Below, in pieces: positions 1 to 8,455 of a stretch of 64,000 bases of DNA. Under the pieces are notes generated by a model. The model worked only from the letters and a program-made list of their open reading frames with translations, was not told where the DNA came from and made no database searches. Origin of the DNA: Nonomuraea coxensis DSM 45129 (lineage in GTDB: Bacteria; Actinomycetota; Actinomycetes; Streptosporangiales; Streptosporangiaceae). Every line of letters begins with the position of its first letter. Position 1 is the stretch's first letter. The translations under genes were made by a program, and so were the position numbers. Location: positions 7,599,001-7,663,000 of the forward strand of contig NZ_CP068985.1 of the NCBI RefSeq assembly GCF_019397265.1, read 5' to 3'.

Positions 1-1
1 G

Positions 2-1375
2 TTCGGCGAGTTCGCGGGCGGCACCGTGCCCTACTACCTGGCGAGCGCCTTCGAGCGGGTCTACCTGCAGCCGAGCGGGGACGTCGGGCTCACCGGCGTC
101 GCGGTGGAGCAGCGCTTCCTCAAGGGCGCGCTGACCAAGCTGGGCGTCGGCTACGAGCTCGGCCAGCGGCACGAGTACAAGACCGCCGCCAACACCTTCA
201 CCCAGGACCACATGACCGAGCCGCACCGCGAGTCGATCGGCCGGATCGTGGAGTCGATCACCGAGACCGTGATCGGCGGGATCGCGGAGGGGCGGCGGCT
301 GGACCCGGGCAAGGTGCGCGAGCTGATCGACCGGGGCCCGTTCACGGCCTCCGAGGCGCACGAGGCCGGGCTGGTGGACGGGCTGGCGTACCGGGACGAG
401 GTGTACGACGAGCTCAAGCGGGCGGCGGGCGCGGAGGCCAACCTGCTGTACGTCTCCCGCTACGCGCGGGCGGCCACCGTCAGGAAGCTGCCGCACCCCG
501 GGGCCGACGGGATCGCGCTCGTCCACGGCATCGGCATGATCAAGACGGGCCGCAGCGGCCGCAGCCCGCTCGGCGGCGGCGGGGCCATGGGCTCCGACAC
601 GATCAGCGCCGCGCTGCGCGCGGCCCGCCGCGACGAGCACGTCAAGGCCGTGGTGTTCCGGGTGGACAGCCCCGGCGGCTCGTACGTGGCCTCCGACACG
701 GTCTGGCGCGAGGTGTCGCTGACGCGGAAGGTCAAGCCGGTCATCGTCTCTATGGGCGACCTGGCGGCCTCCGGCGGCTACTTCGTGGCGATGGCCGCCG
801 ACGTGATCGTGGCCCAGCCTGGGACGCTGACGGGGTCGATCGGCGTGTACGGCGGCAAGCCGGTCTTCGCCGACCTCCTCCAGCGGATGGGGATCAGCAC
901 GGAGATGGTGGCCGAGGGGGCCAACGCCGGCATGTTCTCCACCTCGCGCGCCTTCTCCCCCGAGCAGTGGGACCGGATCAACGCCTGGCTCGACCGCATC
1001 TACGACGACTTCGTGAGCAAGGTGGCGAGGAGCCGGGACCTCAGCCGCGAGCGTACGCACGAGCTGGCCCGCGGCCGGGTCTGGACCGGCGCGGACGCGC
1101 GGGCCAACGGCCTGGTGGACGAGCTCGGCGGCCTGGAGGACGCCCTGGCGATGGCCAGGAAGCGGGCCGGGCTGGGCGAGGACGCGCCGGTGCGGACGTA
1201 TCCGCGGCTCAACCCGCTGGAGCGGCTGCGCGGCCCGGACTCCAGCGAGGACAAGTCCGCCGCCCTGGCCAGGATCCGCCTCGACGCCTGGGGGCCGCTG
1301 GCCCGTCTGTCGGCCGAGCTGGGCCTGCCCGCCGCCGGCCCGCTGATCCTGCCCGAGTGGTACACGATCCGCTGA
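2..1375 (+). CDS. sppA: Signal peptide peptidase SppA, S49 family (5' end outside window)
   Basis: Membrane-bound serine protease that digests cleaved signal peptides. The reading frame is already open at base 2, so the N-terminus, including any membrane anchor, lies upstream. Two S49 domains are visible. The first carries the Lys of the EYKTAANTF motif at bases 179-181, and the second carries the nucleophile Ser in DLAASGGYF at bases 770-772. That Ser/Lys dyad split over two domains is typical of the long SppA form. The C-terminus ends at a TGA at 1373-1375. It is convergent with the flavin reductase gene, and an inverted repeat lies between them. An in-frame GTG at 26 exists but is internal to the conserved fold. 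Confidence 0.9.
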   Translation, partial: FGEFAGGTVPYYLASAFERVYLQPSGDVGLTGVAVEQRFLKGALTKLGVGYELGQRHEYKTAANTFTQDHMTEPHRESIGRIVESITETVIGGIAEGRRLDPGKVRELIDRGPFTASEAHEAGLVDGLAYRDEVYDELKRAAGAEANLLYVSRYARAATVRKLPHPGADGIALVHGIGMIKTGRSGRSPLGGGGAMGSDTISAALRAARRDEHVKAVVFRVDSPGGSYVASDTVWREVSLTRKVKPVIVSMGDLAASGGYFVAMAADVIVAQPGTLTGSIGVYGGKPVFADLLQRMGISTEMVAEGANAGMFSTSRAFSPEQWDRINAWLDRIYDDFVSKVARSRDLSRERTHELARGRVWTGADARANGLVDELGGLEDALAMARKRAGLGEDAPVRTYPRLNPLERLRGPDSSEDKSAALARIRLDAWGPLARLSAELGLPAAGPLILPEWYTIR

Positions 1376-1382
1376 CCGGCGC

Positions 1383-1410
1383 GGGCCGCTACACCGGGCG
1401 GTAGCGGCCC
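1383..1410. terminator. Inverted repeat between convergent sppA and flavin reductase genes
   Basis: Arms GGGCCGCTAC (1383-1392) and GTAGCGGCCC (1401-1410) pair perfectly over 10 bp around an 8-nt loop. The hairpin overlaps the last codons of the minus-strand gene. No T-tract follows, which is common for actinomycete terminators. Its role as a bidirectional terminator is inferred from position. Confidence 0.5.
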
Positions 1411-1865
1411 CGCAGGCGGACCAGCGGCTGAAGCGTCGCGTCGACGTAGGTCACGCCCAGCACGGCGGCGATGAAGAGCGTGTGGTCGCCGGCCGGGACC
1501 ACCTGCGTGGTCTCGGCCTCCAGCGCGGCCACCCCGCCCTCCACCACCAGCGCCTCCGTGTGCGCCCCCCGATGGTGCGGCAGCCCCGCCACCAGCAGGC
1601 GGGCGCTGGGCCTGCCCGGGGTGGCGAAGCGGCTGGCGACGGCCGCCTGCCCCGCCGACAGCAGGGAGGCGGCCCAGCGGTCCCGCCGGAGCATGACCTC
1701 GTGCAGGTAGCCGCCGCCGGCCAGGCTGACCAGCACGAGCGGAGGCTCCAGGGACACCGACAGCAGCCCCGACACGGTGGTGCCGAGGTCGTCGCGCCCG
1801 TCGCGCACGGTCACGACGGCGACCCCGCCGGCGAGCTGCGCCATCGCCTCCGTGAACTCGCTCAC
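1389..1865 (-). CDS. Flavin reductase family protein
   Basis: Protein of 158 aa matching the FMN-binding flavin reductase fold (split barrel; reductase partner of two-component monooxygenases). Family signs are the N-terminal segment with GGVAVVTV, the TTVSGLLSVSLEPPLVLVSL stretch that lines the FMN site, and the conserved acidic/aromatic tail. Such proteins reduce FMN or FAD with NAD(P)H and pass it to an oxygenase. It lies 16 bp downstream of the ABC substrate-binding gene on the same strand. It may therefore be read through from the transporter operon, although no functional link is evident. No oxygenase partner is adjacent. Confidence 0.8.
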   Translation of the reverse strand: MSEFTEAMAQLAGGVAVVTVRDGRDDLGTTVSGLLSVSLEPPLVLVSLAGGGYLHEVMLRRDRWAASLLSAGQAAVASRFATPGRPSARLLVAGLPHHRGAHTEALVVEGGVAALEAETTQVVPAGDHTLFIAAVLGVTYVDATLQPLVRLRGRYRPV

Positions 1866-1881
1866 CGCGCGCGCACGCCGA

Positions 1882-2814
1882 TCAGGCCAGGCCGTTGGTG
1901 GTCAGCCATTCCTTGGCGACCGTGGCGGGCTCGTCCTTGTTGACGGAGATCTGCTGCATCATCTGGAGCAGCGAGTCGGTCGTCAGCTTGGCCGAGACGG
2001 AGTTGAGCGTGGTCCGGATCGTGTCGCTCGCGCCCGCCTTGAACAGCAGCGGCGTCACGTTCTGGGCGGGGAAGACGTTCTTGGTGTCCTGAAGGGGCAC
2101 CAGGTTGTTGGCCGTCATCTTGGGGTCGGTGGTGAAGACGTTGCCGACCTGGATCGTGCCGTCCTTGAGTGCGTCGGCGGTGGTGGGGCCGGTCGGCTTC
2201 CACTCCTTGAACTCGATGCCGTAGACCTCCTTGAACCGGGCCTCCCAGCGCTTCTTGAACTCCGGCGGCCCTCCCACGGTGAAGGTCTTGGAGACCTTGG
2301 CGAGGTCCTCCATCGTGGTCAGGGACTGCTTGGCCTGGGTGTCCTTGGTGACCGACAGGCTGTCCTTGTCCTCGGCCGGGGAGGAGTCGAGGACCTCCAG
2401 TTCGGTGGGCAGCTTCTCCTTCAGCGCCGCGTTGACCTCGTCGGTCGAGGCGGCCGTGGCCTTGAGGTCGATGAAGGCGAGCAGGTTGCCGTTGTACTCG
2501 GGGACGATGGTCAGGCCGCCGCTCTTGACCTGGTCGTAGACCGCCTCGCGGCTGCCGATACGCGGCTTCTCCTCTACCTGCACGCCCTTGGACTCCAGCG
2601 CCTGGGCGTAGATCGAGGCGAGCAGCACGCTCTCGTCGAAGTCGAAGGAGCCGATGACGGCCTTGCCCGCGTCGGCGGCCCCGCCCGAGGCCGAGCCGCT
2701 GGGCGCCGCGCTGGGTTCGAGCGGGTTGCCCGCGTTGCCGGACCCGCCGCCACAGGCGGACAGCGCGAGCACCGCCGAGAGCAGCACCCCCGCGATGCCG
2801 TACGTGCGTCTCAT
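1882..2814 (-). CDS. Glycine betaine/choline-type ABC transporter substrate-binding lipoprotein
   Basis: Protein of 310 aa with a lipoprotein signal peptide: MRR, a hydrophobic stretch, then lipobox LSAC with Cys21. A Gly/Ser/Ala-rich linker follows, and then an OpuAC-like (type II periplasmic binding) domain with the SFDFDESVLLASIYAQALE start typical of OsmF/OpuC proteins. It would sit on the outer face of the membrane and deliver a quaternary ammonium osmolyte or choline to the two permeases. It is the last gene of the transporter operon, 39 nt after the second permease. The exact ligand cannot be read from the sequence. Confidence 0.88.
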   Translation of the reverse strand: MRRTYGIAGVLLSAVLALSACGGGSGNAGNPLEPSAAPSGSASGGAADAGKAVIGSFDFDESVLLASIYAQALESKGVQVEEKPRIGSREAVYDQVKSGGLTIVPEYNGNLLAFIDLKATAASTDEVNAALKEKLPTELEVLDSSPAEDKDSLSVTKDTQAKQSLTTMEDLAKVSKTFTVGGPPEFKKRWEARFKEVYGIEFKEWKPTGPTTADALKDGTIQVGNVFTTDPKMTANNLVPLQDTKNVFPAQNVTPLLFKAGASDTIRTTLNSVSAKLTTDSLLQMMQQISVNKDEPATVAKEWLTTNGLA

Positions 2815-2853
2815 CTTGCTATTCCCTTCTAAAGCGGGCGGTAATACAGGAGA

Positions 2854-3546
2854 CTATCGGATTCTCTGTCGCCGGCTCACCCCCGGAGAGACCGCCACCC
2901 TCTGCGCGAGCGCGAACAAGATCTGCACAACAAGTGCGAACAGCACAATCAATACGGAACCCCCGACGACGCTCGCGTAATCCTTGGTCGCGAACCCGTC
3001 GATCACGTAACGCCCGAGCCCGCCCAGCCCCGTGTAGGCCGCCACCGTGGTCGTCGCCACGACCTGGATCGCCGAGAGCCGGCAGCCGAGCAGGATCAGC
3101 GGCAGTGCCACCGGCACCAGGGCCCGCGTCAGCACCTGGCCGCCGCGCAGCCCCATCCCGTACGCCGCGTCGCGCAGCTCGGGATCGGCCCCCCTGATGC
3201 CCTCGTACGTGTTGACCAGGATCGGCGGCACCGACAGCAGCACCAGCGGGATGATCACCGGCCAGATCGAGGCCGTGCCCAGCAGCAGCACGAACATCAC
3301 CAGCAGGCCCAGCGTCGGCAGCGCCCTGGCCAGGTTCGCCGAGACGACCACGATCACCTCGCCGCGCCCGGTGTGCCCGATGAGCAGCCCGGCCGGCACC
3401 GCGATCACCACGGCCAGCGCCAGCGCCAGCGCCGAGAACTCCAGGTGCTCCAGCAGCCGCACGGGGATGCCGCCAGGACCCGACCAGTTGGCGGCCGTGC
3501 CGAAGAACTCGCCCAGCCAGGAGAAGAAGCTCGTCAGCCAGCTCAC
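2854..3546 (-). CDS. Glycine betaine-type ABC transporter permease (second)
   Basis: Protein of 230 aa, a ProW/OpuCB-like BPD_transp_1 permease with about six hydrophobic segments and the EAA-loop region DAAYGMGLRGGQVLTR that docks on the ATPase. I chose the GTG at 3546 because it overlaps the stop of the upstream permease (GTGA, 3543-3546), which suggests translational coupling. The frame stays open further upstream, but that part is antisense-free shadow of the first permease with no membrane character. It would form a heterodimeric channel with the preceding permease. Confidence 0.88.
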   Translation of the reverse strand: MSWLTSFFSWLGEFFGTAANWSGPGGIPVRLLEHLEFSALALALAVVIAVPAGLLIGHTGRGEVIVVVSANLARALPTLGLLVMFVLLLGTASIWPVIIPLVLLSVPPILVNTYEGIRGADPELRDAAYGMGLRGGQVLTRALVPVALPLILLGCRLSAIQVVATTTVAAYTGLGGLGRYVIDGFATKDYASVVGGSVLIVLFALVVQILFALAQRVAVSPGVSRRQRIR

Positions 3547-4223
3547 GTCGCCTGCCCCTTCCGCGCGCGTACCCAGGGGGTCAGCAGCCGCTGCGCCAGC
3601 ACGATCAGCGCGTCGGCGACCAGCGCCAGCGCCACGATCAGCACGATGCCCACGATCACCGGCGGCATGAACGGGTTCTGGTACGCCCGCGTGAACAGCC
3701 CGCCGAGCCCGCCCTGCCCGATCAGCGCCCCCACGCTGACCAGGCTGATGCTGGAGACCGCGACCACCCGCAGCCCGGCCAGCACCACGGGCACCGCGAT
3801 CGGCAGCTCGACCAGCAGCAGCCGGCGCAGCGGCGTGAAGCCCATCGCGACCGCCGACTGCCGCACGTGGTCGGGCACCGAGCGGAGCCCGTCCACGACG
3901 GCCGGGATGAGCACGGCCATGCCGTAGAAGGTGAGCGGGATGATCACCGTGGTCTGCGACAGCCCGGTCACCGAGATCAGCAGCATGAAGACCGGCAGCG
4001 ACGGGAGCGCGTAGATCACGTTCATGAGGCCCGACGTGGGCTGGTAGAGCCAGCGCCAGCGCGCGCAGGCGAGGCCCAGCGGCAGCGCCAGCACCAGCGA
4101 GAGCACGATCGGCACCACGGACATCGTGAGGTGGTCGGTCAGCAGGTTGAGAATGCTGTCGGCCCGGCCGGTGTCCCAGTTGCGGCCGATCCACTCCCAG
4201 ATGGAGGGAGGGCCGTCAGACAT
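3543..4223 (-). CDS. Glycine betaine-type ABC transporter permease (first)
   Basis: Protein of 226 aa of the same permease family, with hydrophobic spans starting near HLTMSVVPIVLSLVLALPLG and an EAA loop around SAVAMGFTPLRRLLLVELP. The start ATG at 4223 overlaps the end of the ATPase gene by 8 nt (ATGTCTGA), and its own stop overlaps the next permease start. The operon order ATPase-permease-permease-binding protein matches OpuC/OsmU-type importers. Confidence 0.88.
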   Translation of the reverse strand: MSDGPPSIWEWIGRNWDTGRADSILNLLTDHLTMSVVPIVLSLVLALPLGLACARWRWLYQPTSGLMNVIYALPSLPVFMLLISVTGLSQTTVIIPLTFYGMAVLIPAVVDGLRSVPDHVRQSAVAMGFTPLRRLLLVELPIAVPVVLAGLRVVAVSSISLVSVGALIGQGGLGGLFTRAYQNPFMPPVIVGIVLIVALALVADALIVLAQRLLTPWVRARKGQAT

Positions 4224-5274
4224 GGGCGGCCTCCGCGAGCGCCTGGTCCAGGGACTCCCTGGCGGCCACCCCGACGACCCTGCCCCCCTCGTCCACGGCC
4301 ACCGCGCAGCCGGACGGCGACAGCAGCGCCGCGTCGAGGGCCGCCCGCATCGAGTCGCGGCCGTGCACGAACGTGCCGAAGCGCTCCAGCTCGCCGGGGC
4401 GCGCCCCGGAGGCCCAGCCGAGCGGCCGGTCGTCGCCGTCCACGACCAGCAGCCACGGCTCGGAGACGCCGCGCCCGGCCCCCTCCTTCACGGTCAGGTC
4501 CGTACGCAGCCGCAGCCCGTCGGTGGGGACGAACTGCAGCCGCCTGATGCCCCGGTCGTGCCCCAGGAACTCGCGGACGAAGTCGTCGGCCGGCTCCGTC
4601 AGCAGCGTCCTGGGGTCGGCGACCTGCGCCAGCCGCCCGCCCACGCGCAGCACGGCGACCCGGTCGCCGAGCTTGACGGCCTCGTCGATGTCGTGGGTGA
4701 CGAAGACGATGGTCTTGCGCAGCTCCGACTGCAGCCGCAGCAGCTCCTCCTGGAGGCTGGTCCGCACGATCGGGTCCACGGCGCTGAACGGCTCGTCCAT
4801 GAGCAGCACCGGCGGGTCGGCGGCCAGCGCCCGCGCCACGCCCACGCGCTGCTGCTGCCCGCCGGAGAGCTGGAACGGGTAGCGCCCCGCCAGCGACGGG
4901 TCCAGCCCGACGCGCTCCATCAGCTCCATGGCCCGGGAGCGGGCCTTCCTGCGGTCCCAGCCGAGCAGGTAGGGGACGGTGGCGATGTTGTCCACGATCT
5001 TGCGGTGGGGGAACAGGCCGGCCTGCTGGATGACGTAGCCGATGCCGCGCCGCAGGGTCGGCGGGTCGATGCCCTGGACCGGCGTCCCGTCGAGGAGGAT
5101 GCGGCCCTCGCTGGCGTCGATCATGCGATTGATCATCCGCAGGGACGTCGTCTTCCCGCACCCGGAAGGGCCGACCAGCACGGTGATCTCCCCGGTGGGC
5201 GCCTCCAGGCTGAGGGAGTCGACCGCCACCGTGCCGTCCGGATAGCGTTTGGTGACAGCGTCGAATGTGATCAC
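4216..5274 (-). CDS. Glycine betaine/choline-type ABC transporter ATP-binding protein (ProV/OpuCA-like)
   Basis: Protein of 352 aa. The ABC domain shows Walker A GPSGCGKT (about residues 35-42), signature LSGGQQQRVG and Walker B VLLMDEP. The roughly 110-residue C-terminal part resembles the CBS-type regulatory region of OpuCA/ProV proteins. I chose the GTG at 5274 because GAGAGG lies about 7 nt upstream and the product starts with the family-typical ITFDAVTKRYPDG. A longer frame to 5400 lacks such support. It is the first gene of the four-gene importer and would energise osmolyte uptake. Confidence 0.88.
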   Translation of the reverse strand: MITFDAVTKRYPDGTVAVDSLSLEAPTGEITVLVGPSGCGKTTSLRMINRMIDASEGRILLDGTPVQGIDPPTLRRGIGYVIQQAGLFPHRKIVDNIATVPYLLGWDRRKARSRAMELMERVGLDPSLAGRYPFQLSGGQQQRVGVARALAADPPVLLMDEPFSAVDPIVRTSLQEELLRLQSELRKTIVFVTHDIDEAVKLGDRVAVLRVGGRLAQVADPRTLLTEPADDFVREFLGHDRGIRRLQFVPTDGLRLRTDLTVKEGAGRGVSEPWLLVVDGDDRPLGWASGARPGELERFGTFVHGRDSMRAALDAALLSPSGCAVAVDEGGRVVGVAARESLDQALAEAAHV

Positions 5275-5533
5275 GCGTGACCTCTCGCTCGTGGCAGGGC
5301 CGCGGCCCCCGTGCCACGACCGCCGCATGATCTCTCGTGCACGACAGACTACGGCGAGGACTACGGGCGTGTCGTGCCGGGCTGCGCTTAAGCGCTTCAC
5401 TGACCAGCCTTATTTACTTAAATCCGGATCTGGTAGTGCGCCGAACCTGTCGGTGTTGGCATGATTACCTCCACAATCTTCCTGACGCGCACCCCTCACA
5501 CCCTCAGCGTCCGCACCCAGAGGATCCGGCCCC

Positions 5534-7036
5534 GTGTCCCAGCCGCTCACCGATCAGCGCCCACGCGCCGAACTGATCGCAGAGCTCTACGACCGCCATG
5601 CCGCCGGGCTGTTCGCGTACTGCGCCGACCAGCTTGGCGACCTCGGCTCCGCCTCCGACGTCCTGCTGGCGGTGCTCAACGCCGTCCCGGCCGCGGAGCC
5701 GCCCCGCGCCGCTCTCTACGCCTTCGCCCGCCGCGAGATCCTCCGGCGCGACGTCGTCTACGCCCCGCCCGCCGTGGACCCCCTCATCGACCCCGCGACC
5801 GCCCTCGTCGAACGCACCCTGCGCGAGCTGCGCCTCCACCAGCGCGAGGTGCTGGTGCTGCGCGCGGTCTGCGGACTCAGCAAGGCCGAGCTGGCCTGGG
5901 TGCTCGACGTCGCCCCCGACACCGCCGAGGAACTCGCCGCGGGAGCCGGGCACCGCTTCCGCCAGGCCCTCGGCACCGCGCTGGCCTCGATCGGCGCCCG
6001 CGTGCCCAAGCCCGTCGCCGACATCTACGGCGCGCTCGGCGTCGCGCCGCTCCAGGACGTGCTCGGCCGCCTCCCGTGGCCGCAGCCGCCCGGCGCGCTG
6101 CGCATCCACTTCGCCGGCTCGCGTACGGCCCAGCCCGCGCCGCTGTTCGTCAGACCGCGCTGGCCGAGCCCGCCGGTGTGGCCGCAGCCGCTGGCCGACG
6201 CCGACCCCGCGACCAGCACCGTGATCTTCCCGGCGGAGCTGCTGTCGCCGCCGCCGGCCTCGCGGGTGGCCGAGCACGAGGCCACCACGGCCCCGATGCC
6301 CAAGCTCCGCGGCCCGTTCGGCCCGCCTCCCGGCCTCACCCGGCCGCTCAGGGACCCGCTCGGGGCCTTCGACGCCCAGCGCGCCAAGCGGACGCCGGTC
6401 CCGCCGCCGCCCGGCGGCGAGCGGCCGTTCTTCATGGCCGCGCCGTCCGGAGACGGGCCGCAGCCGTTCGCCACCGGCGACGTGCTGCTGCCCAAGGACT
6501 CCCCCGAGCCGTACGCGACGGGCGACGTGCTGCTGCCGGGCGAGCCCTCGCCGTTCCCCCCACCGGCTCCGCCCGCCGGGCGGGGCGGGTTGCGCAGGCC
6601 GGAGCCGGTGCGCCGGCCCCAGCCGACCCCCGCCGACGACGTGCTGGTGCACAAGGGCCCGCCCCGCCCGCTCCAGCCCGGCGGCCCGCGGGAGGAGGAG
6701 GACGGCCCGCGGGAGGACGAGGGCCCGCGCGGGGAGACCGCGCCGCTGTTCCAGCCGCGCGCCAAGCCCGCCGAGCCGGTCTACCGCCTGCCGTGGGAGG
6801 ACGAGCCCGCGGAGGGCGCGCGGAAGAACGCCCCGGCCAGGGACGCGCTGGACCCGCGCCCGGTCCGCGCCCGGCCCGTCCCGAAGCGCCGGCCCGAGCT
6901 GAAGCCGCGCCCGGAGAAGAAACGCCGCCGCAAGGAGCGCCACTACGACTGGGTCTGGGAGCTGGTCGGCTTCCTGGTCTGCGTGGCGATCGCGATGATC
7001 GTCTTCTTCTCCGTGCCCAACATGTTCAACCCGTAG
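5534..7036 (+). CDS. Sigma factor-like protein with proline-rich linker and C-terminal membrane anchor
   Basis: Protein of 500 aa. Residues 1-150 resemble an ECF-sigma factor: a region-2-like helical start (ELYDRHAAGLFAYCADQLGD) and a clearer region-4-like helix-turn-helix (LHQREVLVLRAVCGLSKAEL). A long Pro/Arg/Gly/Glu-rich low-complexity segment follows, then a basic KPRPEKKRRRK stretch, and one predicted transmembrane helix at the extreme C-terminus (LVGFLVCVAIAMIVFFSV). The topology implies a cytoplasmic DNA-binding-like head tethered to the membrane. I do not recognise a characterised homologue. Start GTG 5534. It stands alone between the importer operon and sigJ, in opposite orientation to both. 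Confidence 0.75.
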   Translation: MSQPLTDQRPRAELIAELYDRHAAGLFAYCADQLGDLGSASDVLLAVLNAVPAAEPPRAALYAFARREILRRDVVYAPPAVDPLIDPATALVERTLRELRLHQREVLVLRAVCGLSKAELAWVLDVAPDTAEELAAGAGHRFRQALGTALASIGARVPKPVADIYGALGVAPLQDVLGRLPWPQPPGALRIHFAGSRTAQPAPLFVRPRWPSPPVWPQPLADADPATSTVIFPAELLSPPPASRVAEHEATTAPMPKLRGPFGPPPGLTRPLRDPLGAFDAQRAKRTPVPPPPGGERPFFMAAPSGDGPQPFATGDVLLPKDSPEPYATGDVLLPGEPSPFPPPAPPAGRGGLRRPEPVRRPQPTPADDVLVHKGPPRPLQPGGPREEEDGPREDEGPRGETAPLFQPRAKPAEPVYRLPWEDEPAEGARKNAPARDALDPRPVRARPVPKRRPELKPRPEKKRRRKERHYDWVWELVGFLVCVAIAMIVFFSVPNMFNP

Positions 7037-7054
7037 ACCCCTCCCGGGGGCCGG

Positions 7055-7924
7055 CTACGCGCCCAGCAGCGCCGCGAGCCGGTCCTCGTCGGAGAGGATG
7101 TCGAGCGCGACCACCCTGCCGCCGGCCACGGTGAACGCCATGACCGACATCGGCCGGCCCTCGGGCTCCGTGAGCACCCCGGCCACGCCGTTGACCAGCA
7201 CCGGCCGCACGTACGCGGCGAAGCGCCGGAACATGAACGCCCGCCCGGCCACCTCGAGCGCCCCGCGCACCTCCAGCCAGGTCCGCGGCGCGCCGCCCGC
7301 GTCGGCCCGCAGCACCACGTCAGGATCGAGCACCGCGACCAGGGCGTCGAAGTCGCCGGCCCGCGAGGCGGCCATGAAGGCGTCCACGACCTCACGCTGC
7401 CGGGCCAGGTCGGGGTCCGGGGTCACGGCGGCGTCCCGCACCCGGCGGCGGGCCCGGCTGGCGAGCTGCCGGGTCGCGGCGGGGGTGCGGTCCACGACCG
7501 GCGCGATCTCGTCGAACGGCACCGCGAACATGTCGTGCAGCACGAACGCCAGCCGCTCGGCCGGCTCCAGCGTCTGGAGCACCACGAGCAGCGCCAGCCC
7601 CACCGAGTCCGACAGCAGCGCCTCGTGCTCGGGGTCCACGCCGCCGGCCGGGCTCACCACGGGGTCGGGCATGCCCGGCTCCAGCGGCTCCTCGCCGCGG
7701 GTGCGGCGGGAGCGCAGCAGGTTGAGGCAGACGCGCCCCACGACCGTGGTGAGCCAGCCGCCCAAGTTCGCCACGTCGCTGGTGTCGGCGCGCTCCAGCC
7801 GCAGCCACGCCTCCTGCACCGCGTCGTCCGCCTCGCTGAGCGAGCCCAGCATCCGGTACGCCACCGCACGCAGATGATCCCGGTGCGCCTCGAATATGGC
7901 GGTCAGTTCTTTTTCTTCGTTCAT
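7055..7924 (-). CDS. sigJ: ECF RNA polymerase sigma factor SigJ-like (ECF41 group)
   Basis: Protein of 289 aa. It starts with sigma region 2 (FEAHRDHLRAVAYRMLGSLSEADDAVQE), followed by region 4 (LEPAERLAFVLHDMFAVPFDEIA) and a roughly 100-residue SnoaL-like C-terminal domain. That layout defines the ECF41/SigJ group, in which the C-terminal domain modulates activity instead of a separate anti-sigma factor. The group is usually encoded beside a carboxymuconolactone decarboxylase, oxidoreductase or epimerase gene. Here a CMD-family gene starts 72 nt away on the other strand, fitting the rule. I did not find a convincing TGTCACA/CGTC promoter pair at correct spacing. Confidence 0.88.
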   Translation of the reverse strand: MNEEKELTAIFEAHRDHLRAVAYRMLGSLSEADDAVQEAWLRLERADTSDVANLGGWLTTVVGRVCLNLLRSRRTRGEEPLEPGMPDPVVSPAGGVDPEHEALLSDSVGLALLVVLQTLEPAERLAFVLHDMFAVPFDEIAPVVDRTPAATRQLASRARRRVRDAAVTPDPDLARQREVVDAFMAASRAGDFDALVAVLDPDVVLRADAGGAPRTWLEVRGALEVAGRAFMFRRFAAYVRPVLVNGVAGVLTEPEGRPMSVMAFTVAGGRVVALDILSDEDRLAALLGA

Positions 7925-7996
7925 CGGTCACATTCTCCTTCGCCGCCGGTTCAGAGCGAGTGAGAGACCGTCAACCGGAGAACGTGGAGACCACCA

Positions 7997-8455
7997 ATGG
8001 AAGCACGCATGGGCAACCCCGCCTTCGTCGTCCCCGGCGCGATGCAGGCGCTCCAGGCACTCGGCAAGAGCGTGGCGGGCGCCGGGCTGCCGAAGGAACT
8101 GCTCGACCTCGTCTACATGCGCGCCAGCCAGATCAACGGCTGCGGCGTCTGCCTGGAGCTGCACGGGCGCGACCTGAAGAAGAACGGCGAGAGCGACGAG
8201 CGGGTGTGGGCGCTGGCCGGCTGGCGCGACGCGCCGTGGTTCAGCGACGCCGAGCGGGCCGCCCTGGCGCTCACCGAGGCCGTCACCCGGCTGGCCGACC
8301 GGCCTGAGGCGGTGTCCGACGCGATCTGGGACGAGGCCGCCCGCCACTTCGACGAGCGTCAGCTCGGCGGCCTCGTCCTGGCGATCGCCTCGATCAACGT
8401 GTGGAACCGGCTCAACGCCTCCACCCGGCAGGTCGCCGGCGCCTGGACCCCTTAA
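7997..8455 (+). CDS. Carboxymuconolactone decarboxylase / AhpD-family protein
   Basis: Protein of 152 aa with the AhpD-like core motif CGVCLELH (CxxCxxxH), the redox-active pair and His used for peroxidase or thiol-disulfide chemistry in this family. The helical CMD domain spans about residues 25-110. It is divergent from the ECF41 sigma factor and is the expected target gene of that regulator. It ends 4 nt inside the convergent ltp2-like gene. The substrate is unknown. Confidence 0.85.
   Translation: MEARMGNPAFVVPGAMQALQALGKSVAGAGLPKELLDLVYMRASQINGCGVCLELHGRDLKKNGESDERVWALAGWRDAPWFSDAERAALALTEAVTRLADRPEAVSDAIWDEAARHFDERQLGGLVLAIASINVWNRLNASTRQVAGAWTP

Noticed and set aside
5504..6943. A 479-codon minus-strand frame antisense to the sigma-like gene.
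   Set aside because: Low-complexity shadow; the plus-strand product has an HTH and a membrane helix, the minus-strand one nothing recognisable.
7925..7996. Possible ECF41 promoter formed by GGTCACA (7926) and CGTC (7969).
   Set aside because: Spacing is about 36 nt, far beyond the 16-19 nt expected.
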